A model generated the notes under the pieces. The model did not search any database. It saw only the letters and a program-made list of their open reading frames with translations, and was not told the origin of the DNA. A stretch of DNA of 64,000 bases, from NCBI GenBank assembly GCA_039619475.1, contig CM077115.1, forward strand, positions 60,952,864 to 61,016,863, written 5' to 3'. The position numbers and the translations under genes are program-made. This stretch comes from Icerya purchasi. Its lineage: Eukaryota; Arthropoda; Insecta; Hemiptera; Monophlebidae. Position 1 is the first letter of the stretch. Each line of letters opens with the position of its first letter. Positions 56,330-64,000 of the stretch are shown in pieces.

Positions 56330-58800
56330 GAATTCGTTTTAGAAAGAAATGTACCTCGTAACTTCGATTCAGTTGATCCCATGTGCGGTGATGTTAGATG
56401 TACGGGGACTGATCGATTCATTCGACCTTCGTACGCTAGAAAAGAACTGTTTGATTCGACAAACTGGCCAGGCACCGCAAGACATTTGCAGTACTGACCT
56501 AACTGTCAAAAATCGACTCGATATCGAAGTAGCCCTGTAGGAGTAGTGCAATCAATCGTAACCAGCCAGGTATTTCTGTTGTTTTTTTGTTTTCGAGATG
56601 AAATAGATTTAAGCGGAGCTGAGGAATTATAGTTACTATGCTTCATTCGGTGTTAGCGAATTGAGACTACAATATGAATATATGTGTATGGCTTCAATTT
56701 CATTTCCTGCTTGAGGTTAAAGGTCACACGATTGATGGGTTAATAGATGGAGTTGCTCAGGACGCATCAGTATAAATAAAGATTTCGGGCGACTGTCAAG
56801 TTTCTTAGCATCACAGCGCGGGGAGTTACATTTGGTTTAGAGATCATATTCAGGAGGGACGGATCTGTGTCTCTATGGAAAATCACTTCTGGAAGTTTGT
56901 AGGAGTATACTGACAATTGCATACCACATTAGCGCCGGGTCATCAACACGTTTGCAGTTCTGACAACTGATTTTTTTTTTTATTATGTTATTCTCCCTAA
57001 TATTAATATCTACTTATAAGATTAAGTTAAAAATCGACTTAGGACATTCGTTTCGCGAAATTGAATGTTTCTTAACGGTCGCGACTATAAATCTTCAGTT
57101 TTTTGTGATTCATAATACTAGTAGTAAATCACCGTGATGATCGGAGTATATTATCGCTTAATGATAAAATAACGATTTATTCGGCATTAATTAATGTAAA
57201 AGTTTCCTCACTACATTCGCGAAAGAAGAAACAGTGAGACTAGTTTCAACTAAAAATTCTGGATATTTGCAGCGCGCTCGGTTCGCTAAAATCTGTGAAT
57301 ATTAATCGTTTCCTGCTTTTCCAATTTCCCCACTTCTACCGTCTAATTTAGCTTCCATCTCGGCCTATTTTAATCCGTATCTTAATCTCCTTCAAGTTAT
57401 TTCCTATGTAACTCAACTTCGCTTTAATATATAATCCCTTCATCTTTTTGTTGTCTATTTTTTCTCATTGATCATGACTGCGTTTATGACATGAATCTCT
57501 TTTTAGTGTTTTCTTTATACCCTTCGAGACTTCGTTAAACGTTGTTCCTAGTTTGGCCAAGTTCATTTCCTTCACTTCGCCGTATATTAAAATCTGATCG
57601 CATCGCTATATTAGTTCTTCGTTGCTATTGCTAAAGAAGAAAACAAAAAAAAAAAAAAAAAAAAACGAGAACAAAAAAGAAATCCAGCTTTTTTTATTTT
57701 CAAATTGCGACAAAAAAAGCAAAAATAATCATGTGAAACTCCGAATACGATGAAATTTTTAATCGACATCTAACAGCGGCCCCACAAAATTGACAGTCCA
57801 TTGACTGAGAACAGGAGGGCTGTGATTATATTTTAAATGCATCATTTTATTTTTAGTCAGTACACGTGGATTATAATTTGACTGTGATTATATTTTAAAT
57901 GCATAATTTCTTTAAGCATATTTTTAGTTAGTACACGTGGATTATAATTTGCGACACTTTGCGTGAAAGTTATTAAGACATCGTTTAATCGTCTCCTATC
58001 TCGCGTTAACCGACAGTACGGGAAATTTTTCTTAACCGTTTCGGAATCGGTACAGAAAACGTCCATTACAGTAGCAACTGCGTCGACGTCAATTGTTCTG
58101 CAGACAAGATGACATAACTCGATGTTGTATGGGGGTCACCTACGAAAACGACCTCTGTCCACAACCTGTTCGGTGAATAAAAAGAAACAGGCTGGCACAC
58201 GCGCACAACTGGAAGCGGAACAAGTTTAAAAAGTTGGGCTCGGCGCAGAGCTGGACACTAATCAACTGTCCATAATGGTTCGACTGACAATGAGTCGCTG
58301 TTGTAAATTTGCAATCAAAGCCGATTGTACACGCGTAGTGCATGTTCCGCCGATGTCGATGAATAATTTGGGTGTGTTGTCTAGTTCATTCTGATCTTTG
58401 CGGACTTGGAAATATGTGTGACACCGAATAGCTGATAAATACTTATGTTAATTTAGCTCATCATTATGCTGAGGAACTCTGATGGTTCAGACTACTATAG
58501 CAGAGTGTTCTGAACTAGTTACTGGAGAAAAGGGGCAACAACGAAGTCGACTTTTATTTTCTTCCGCTGATTTATTATCGTCGTATGCCTAAGCGCAATA
58601 CATATATACGGATGTGTGTTTAAGGTGTAGTACCACACGGAAGGGTATTAAGCTCAGTCCTGGAAAAAATGTCCAAAGCAATCATACAGACCATTAACGA
58701 ATGCAGACATTAATATAATATTATTATCACGAGCGTTATCAAATTTAAAAGCACTCTCGTTAATAGAAACCTTTTTTTTCTTTTTCGGTTAGGAAAATTT
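56330..58800. other. No recognisable gene
   Basis: Mixed AT-rich DNA. The stretch 57300-57660 is pyrimidine-rich and ends in a poly-A run (57647-57665), which could be a decayed retrotransposed 3' end. A direct duplication of about 45 bases (TTTAAATGCAT...TACACGTGGATTATAATTTG) occurs at 57825-57880 and 57890-57950. Confidence 0.4.
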
Positions 58801-58801
58801 G

Positions 58802-59179
58802 CTAATAATTTTTCAAGAAAAAGGTGAAGGAAACAATTTTTTTGTTGTTAAAATTGAAATTTTCACACTTGTGTCCTGTTTTGTTTCGTATTCTCTTTAA
58901 ACAAGACGGTGTAAGCTGGCTGCCGGTGGTCTGTGTACAAGTGCAACTTTTTCGGCTGTCTGATCCTGAATTCGCGTATGTAAGAGGAACGATCTCTATT
59001 AGGACTATTCTCTTATTTTTAAAGCACGACATGTCGTTGTAACTGTAGTTAAAAAAAGCGGTGGCAGAATTATTAAGTACTGCGGGAGAAGAATACAGTT
59101 TATCATCAAGCCGGAAAGATATTATCGATGTCTTCGAAATTGTTACAGGCTCCTTTTGAAAAGTCAACTGACGACGCAT
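58802..59179 (-). CDS. Unrecognised 125-codon open frame
   Basis: It starts at a genuine ATG (MRRQLTFQKEPVTISKTSI) and stays open to TAG at 58802. Composition is balanced, with a Ser/Thr/Asn-rich centre, a Cys-Thr-Cys motif (RKSCTCTQTTGS) and a Lys/Asn/Phe-rich end. No signal peptide, domain or splice context was found. It lies 280 bases from the RTE-like remnant on the same strand and could be part of an element. Chance is a realistic alternative in AT-rich DNA. Confidence 0.2.
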   Translation of the reverse strand: MRRQLTFQKEPVTISKTSIISFRLDDKLYSSPAVLNNSATAFFNYSYNDMSCFKNKRIVLIEIVPLTYANSGSDSRKSCTCTQTTGSQLTPSCLKRIRNKTGHKCENFNFNNKKIVSFTFFLKNY

Positions 59180-59455
59180 GCAAAGGATTTCTTAAAACCC
59201 AATAACTCCGCTAGGTCAATTTATTGTTTGTTAGTAGGATGATGGAATAGGGCAAATGTAAACTTATAAACGTTAAAAACCAGCAACCGATAAAATCGTA
59301 CACGATTAGTTAAAATTTAACAGAGATACGAAATTGGTTACGCGTCAGAGCGTACAGCGCCAAGCTAATCCCCATTAAATGTAATTACGGAATTATGATA
59401 AATGGTTTAACGGAGATTAAAGAGAAGCAACTCGGGAGTGATTTAATTGACCGTT

Positions 59456-59866
59456 TTAGAAAGAAGAAGTTTCACAGCAACTGCTGTCTTCTTCTTCTTC
59501 TTCATCCGGCGTCTCCATTTTGAAGGCTGGCGATCCACAATTGGAATTTCTTTCTATCAACGGCTGATCGGAAAAGTTCTGTTGAGGAACAGTTGAACCA
59601 GATGTTAAGATTGTCCATCTATGAAATTTGACGTCTTCCCCTCGATCTCTGGCAATTTTAACTTCAAGTAGTATTTTTAGAATGGTCTCATGATGTGTCC
59701 CAAATATTGTAGCTTTCGTTTTTTTTGATGGTTTGTAGGAGTTCAAAATTCTTTCCCAGTCTGTTAATTCAATATTCTTCAGTTTTTGACTCCGTAGTAT
59801 TTTCAGGATACGTCAGTGGCAGTAAATCTCAAAAGCGCTGATATTTTTTCCTAATGTTCAGTCTGC
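59456..59866 (-). mobile_element. RTE-like non-LTR retrotransposon C-terminal remnant
   Basis: On the minus strand the broken frame gives TLGKNISAFEIYCH*RILKI, then LRSQKLKNIELTDWERIL, then after a +1 shift KRKLQYLGHIMR, then LEVKIARDRGEDV. These match the conserved C-terminal end of insect endonuclease/reverse-transcriptase proteins (pattern WTLxKxxxxxLxAFExWCxRRxLKI, then RKxxYxGHIxR, then GKIxGKRGxGR). The element ends in a GAA repeat (59487-59506) rather than a long poly-A, consistent with the simple-repeat tails of RTE-type elements. The 96-codon open frame over it mixes two frames. RT core, endonuclease and 5' end are absent. Confidence 0.65.
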
Positions 59867-59869
59867 TAG

Positions 59870-60840
59870 TAAAGGAATATTAATATTTTTTGTTTTAATA
59901 ATAACATTTCTATCGTAACATAGTCTTCTAATTTAGTGACAGGCTGCGTTTTTAGGTGAATGACGTGTCGAACACAGTCTTGTCTCTGTGTTTGAAGCAC
60001 ACGAAAAAGATGCGCGCTAGGTGATCTTCTATCGAAGCACGCACGCGAAAATACAACAATTATAAAAACTATCGATTGAGACTACTGTTTGACTCGTATG
60101 TTTACACGAAGCCAGCTCGGGATAACTGGGAAGATTACTAATGTCACTTTTGTATGAGCAAGCATCGAAACTCGTTGCACATATCTGATTTAGCTTTCTT
60201 GTATTCTCCGTCTCTTCTTTACCAGTATAATAGTCTCCATATTAACGGAGACTCTGTTCACTTGTAGTGACATAATGGCCGCAAAAAAAGAAAAAAATTA
60301 ACGGCGTTCAATATAGCAATCGAATAGACGAAACATTCGGACTAAGCTTCGAGCTGAATGTCGGGCGATAAAAGGTAAAACTTATTAAAATATAATCGTA
60401 ATGCTCGAAGAAACGGGCTAGTAAACAAAAAGCGAAATAAACGAGGAGGAAGACGAAGGAATAGAAAAGCAATTATAAAAATGGTGGTGCCGTCCAATTT
60501 GGGGTTGATGCAGTAGTAGTGATGGTATTTCGCTAGGCAGCATAAAAGATTCTTTACGATCTCAAACGTAGACGATGAAAACAGCAAAAAAACATCAGAA
60601 ACATTTACATTGTAAAAAAGATATTTCGTTTATCAAAAAAAAAAAAAAAAAAAAAAAATTATACATTCAATTTAAAATAATGTAACTACTCTTGGTACGT
60701 TAATTACATATAAGACCATGTAACAAAAAAAAACATTAAAACAAACATAATACTATAATTAAAAAATTTAGGTTTTTAGGTGTATTTTAAAATAATTATT
60801 AGTGTGTAGCAACACTATGATTAAAGAGAAAAACTGGGCC
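59870..60840. other. No recognisable gene
   Basis: AT-rich DNA with an A run of about 24 bases at 60635-60658. Nothing recognised. Confidence 0.4.
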
Positions 60841-60844
60841 AAAT

Positions 60845-60848
60845 AAAA

Positions 60849-60895
<47 letters not shown>

Positions 60896-60898
60896 ATA
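60845..60898. repeat. AAAT microsatellite
   Basis: About 13 uninterrupted AAAT units. The minus-strand open frame across it (repeating Ile-Tyr-Leu-Phe) is an artefact. Confidence 0.95.
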
Positions 60899-60899
60899 T

Positions 60900-63240
60900 T
60901 CCTCCCGTGGTCAAGAAGATAGGGGATACGGGAATTTATGTGCACTCGAATCAGTTTGCTGTAATTACACTTGCAGCGGTAGTATTTTGAGCTGACAAGA
61001 GGACGCAATGTCTAAGATGCAATCGTATTCTTATTGTGTGTATGTTGTTGGTATCCAAAAAAAAAAAAAAAATATATATATATACACAGAAATAGTCAAT
61101 TGAGACAATCAGAATCGAGTGTTAAGACCACGATGATGTCAGAGAACTTCAGTTAATACGTTTACGCAATTTATTTTATAATATGTACCACAAAAAGTAA
61201 ATAAATAAATAAAAAAAATAGAAAATAAAATGTAACCGCACATTATTCAAGTGATTTTTAGTTTCTACACGTTTCTTAAATCCCAACGAAAGTATCCAGA
61301 GGTGTGAACTGTAATCGATGTCATAATTTTAAAATATCATTGACTTCGTGCCACTTTTTCGGAGATGGCGGTAGTATAAAAATTCTAAAACGTTTTTGCG
61401 ACAAAAACATTATATATGGAATATTTTGTTAACTTCTTTTTTCGTAAGATCATTTATTTCAATTCACGAAAAAACCCATTAGAACCAATTCTTCCGTAAG
61501 AATTATAGAACACACTATCTCATCTAGCAGTACGGTGATAACCAAAGAATCTACACACATACACAAACACACAACGGGGCAGAATTTCGAAGGTTATCCT
61601 TAAACTTGCAAGTAGGTATAAATAATAACAAGTTCCATGTAATTACCATTACTTTGCAAATTGGCAATCAAACTACCTACCAACAAGCTGTACTTTTCTT
61701 TTTTCCCCCACTTTATTATTCTCATGATGTCGCCTCATCAATATTTTACATCTGTTCAACATTATTCGAGGCCATTTGTCTTTTCCCTCGTCTCCTAGCT
61801 TTCCTTTCCATCTTTTACTGTTTTCTTCACTTCCTTTAAATATTTCGCGACTCCTCCTTCGTAGCGTGTCTCACTGTGTGTGTGTGTGTGTGTGTAGGTA
61901 TCGCGGCTGTCAAAGCAAAATGAAAGCCACGACATGCTTATATTTCGCCTTATTAATGAAACATTTTTTTTTTTAGTTTCTCGTATTGGTTTTTTATTTT
62001 TTACAAAAACGGTCAATTTACAAAATTAATAATGCAGCTTTAAAAAAGAAATATTAACATTTGGGCGTAAATAAATAAAATAGCAATAATACCAGGGGGT
62101 GATTCGAACGCCCGTCTCTTTCAGTCAGCTTAAAATCTCCTCCTGCACCTGCTGTACAAGAAACCAAAACACGCGAAAACCGTCTAGGTTTTTCAGTTTG
62201 CGTGCCTAGATTTTCAAGAAAAGCGTTTAACTGTTTTTCACTAAAGCACAATAATCCTGTGCTACTACATGCTTCGTTCGGAGAAAAAACCCTTCCGCTT
62301 ATCACGCTAGTACTCCCGTTTTTCTGATTGTCGTGCGAGCTGTTGGGGCTTTTTTAACGGATGGCGCGTTAAATGTCAGCAGAAAATTCCTGAAACTGAC
62401 AGAGAAAATATATGTAAGCTAGCTGGAAACACGAGTAGTATTTTATCCGAAGGCGATAAATCCGCAGGCAACCCCGTTGCTTTTCACGTATCAGTCAATG
62501 ATGGCAACTTGTTTTGTCAGAGATAAAGTTACATTGTTCCATGACGCACCATTGTATGCCAACATGAATTTGCTGTTGGCTAGATAATATTGTACATTCC
62601 AACCGAGATGAAAAGAGTTAATGTGCCATGAACGTACAGTGGTTTTTTTCTGGGCTTTTTTTTTTTTTTGTTTTCGTTCATTTTTTGTATATGTAAACAC
62701 AATATGGAAAATTATGAAGAGCAGCGTCAGATTACGCGCTTTGAGGATTATGAAATCAAGGTCAAATCATGTTCTGTGATAATAACGTACTCTTTTTTTT
62801 TCCTTAACGAAAAAGCGTAGATGCCATCGCATGCCAAACCAGATTGTCGGACACGGGCGATGGTATTTTTTATACGCGAGAGACTAACTCTTTATGGTTT
62901 TAATTTTAGCATCTTCCGCGGTCGGATGAAGAAACGTCTGCAGCCGCCTTTTTTTTCGTCTCCCACAGGAGGACATCGTTTTAGCTGTTGACCGCAAATA
63001 TTTTCATTTAACGATTTTCAACCGGTTTCGATCGAACATTAGTGTAATCTCTGCTACCATTGCGCATACATTAAATCTTCCGGAGAAACTTTCAGAGAAA
63101 CAGAATCAGCTCCGGTATGAAGAATTGCCGAGAGAAAGGAACCGGCCCTACTTCTCTATCACTAATGCCGTTGGGCTTAATACATTGTGAACCTTAACTT
63201 CATAATCCACGATACTCTATTAAGTATATACGGAGCCTAC
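60900..63240. other. Mostly non-coding DNA, one SINE-like hint
   Basis: It includes a GT repeat (61875-61895) and A runs. Near 62090-62125 the minus strand reads GGGCGTTCGAATCACCCCCT, resembling a Pol III B box and tRNA 3' end. The upstream 83-codon frame (62054-62305) has protein-like composition but no recognised motif. No gene is supported. Confidence 0.3.
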
Positions 63241-63254
63241 TTTATTTACTTTTG

Positions 63255-63950
63255 ACCGCTCTGCGAATCGGATGATCCAACACTTGTTTCACTTATATTT
63301 CGCGAAAGCTTGTCGAAACGGGGGTAGAGCGGAGAAATTAAAAACATTTTCCAGTTCTTAAAATTGTATGCTCTGGGTCCGCAGTCATAAGCGGATAGAG
63401 GGTAACGAAGTGGCAGATTCCTTGGCTCCCCCATTGCTGTGCCGTCGCGCTTTTATTTCACTAGAATTCCCGCTTCTAATTTGTTCCCACTGTGTAAAAA
63501 GTTTCCTTGCTTTACGTCTCCTCCTTTTCCAATCAAGCTCCCTCTTAAATTTTTCCATCCAACCTAATTGCCAATTTTCCTTCGCTTCGCCGTTCCGTTA
63601 TTGTCTCACATTGTCCGTTTACCTCTTAATTATACTCTTCTTCCTTCCTCACGTTTTCGTTTTCGTCTCGCACTATCCTCTAGTTGTCCTCTTCAGCTGC
63701 CTGCGATCCAGACCATATCTTTTTTGAATATCCATCCTTCATCAATGTAATCTACTTCTATGTACTTTTATCTGTTATCACTTAAGCTCTCTAATCCTTA
63801 TTATGCTTCATATATATTATATCGTTTCCGTCGATCTCTGCTTATTCGATCAATATCTGACCAAATCTACATCTGATTCTCTTTCCTCGTGTCGTTTGTG
63901 GGCGAAGATCCGTTGCTGGCATGCCCCCAAAGGGGGTATAAAAAAACACA
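63255..63950 (+). mobile_element. Non-LTR retrotransposon RNase H plus 3' end (family A, copy 4)
   Basis: It reads, with frame changes, ESDDPTLVSLIFRESLSKRG and then LWVRSHKRIEGNEVADSLA, the C-terminal RNase H block (WVxSHxxIxGNExAD) of I/R1/Jockey-like ORF2 proteins. Next come LRFAVPLLSHIVRL...LLPSSRFRF and the Cys/His segment ACDPDHIFFEYPSF, matching CDADHIFFECP at 7719. The 3' end CCGTTGCTGGCATGCCCCC leads into an A-rich tail. At least three frameshifts make it inactive. It is the copy that best links RNase H to the shared 3' end and so anchors the family. Confidence 0.75.
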
Positions 63951-64000
63951 AAAATACATATATAGCTTAAGATTACTCTACCTTCGGGAAGAATCGACAT

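Noticed and set aside
60799..61008. Minus-strand open frame with repeated Ile-Tyr-Leu-Phe
   Set aside because: Translation of the AAAT microsatellite.
1..64000. CRISPR arrays, rRNA genes, LTR retrotransposons, bacterial operons
   Set aside because: No regularly spaced repeats, rRNA segments, paired LTRs with primer-binding sites or clustered open frames are present; the sequence is eukaryotic.

Overview
The window reads as nuclear DNA of an arthropod, most likely an insect. It is AT-rich, full of short tandem repeats and homopolymers, dense in decayed transposable elements, and has no long open reading frames, no operons and no ribosome-binding-site context. CpG is common, as in sparsely methylated insect genomes; a hymenopteran is possible, but I cannot assign an order from the sequence.

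No complete gene is visible. The best genic signal is the 5' end of a plus-strand gene: an Inr+DPE core promoter (A+1 at 3287), a GC-rich leader exon ending in a GTGAGT donor (to 3839), and a first coding exon (4500-4605) encoding a signal peptide and ending in a GTAAGT donor in phase 1. A compatible small exon follows at 8528-8574. Another isolated exon-like block lies at 56245-56325. If these are real, much of the window is long intron sequence of one secreted or membrane protein gene. Weaker promoter or exon candidates lie at 12604, 17935, 23802, 33340-33565, 33945 and 42000.

The rest is a graveyard of mobile elements. (1) One poly-A-tailed, RNase-H-bearing non-LTR retrotransposon family has at least four 3'-end copies, all on the plus strand (2045-2530, 7719-8087, 16615-17190, 63255-63950), with two weaker relatives. 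(2) A minus-strand reverse transcriptase remnant lies at 48010-49050 (CR1/L2/Jockey-like). (3) A minus-strand RTE-like C-terminal remnant lies at 59456-59866. (4) A short hAT-type element family has two full copies with intact 8-bp target duplications (5788-6125, 13109-13421) and one fragment (10871). (5) A different 1.18-kb hAT-type element with inverted ends and an 8-bp duplication lies at 52373-53556. (6) A 1.02-kb pogo/Tigger-like element sits inside a TA repeat (31083-32105). (7) There are several fold-back (long inverted repeat) elements (9880-10396, 41487-41648 with a relative at 45887-46032, 54201-54658). (8) There are tRNA-like sequences, including a tRNA-Ser-like one followed by a T-run (25202-25286).

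Stretches between listed features are AT-rich, stop-dense sequence in which I see no gene.
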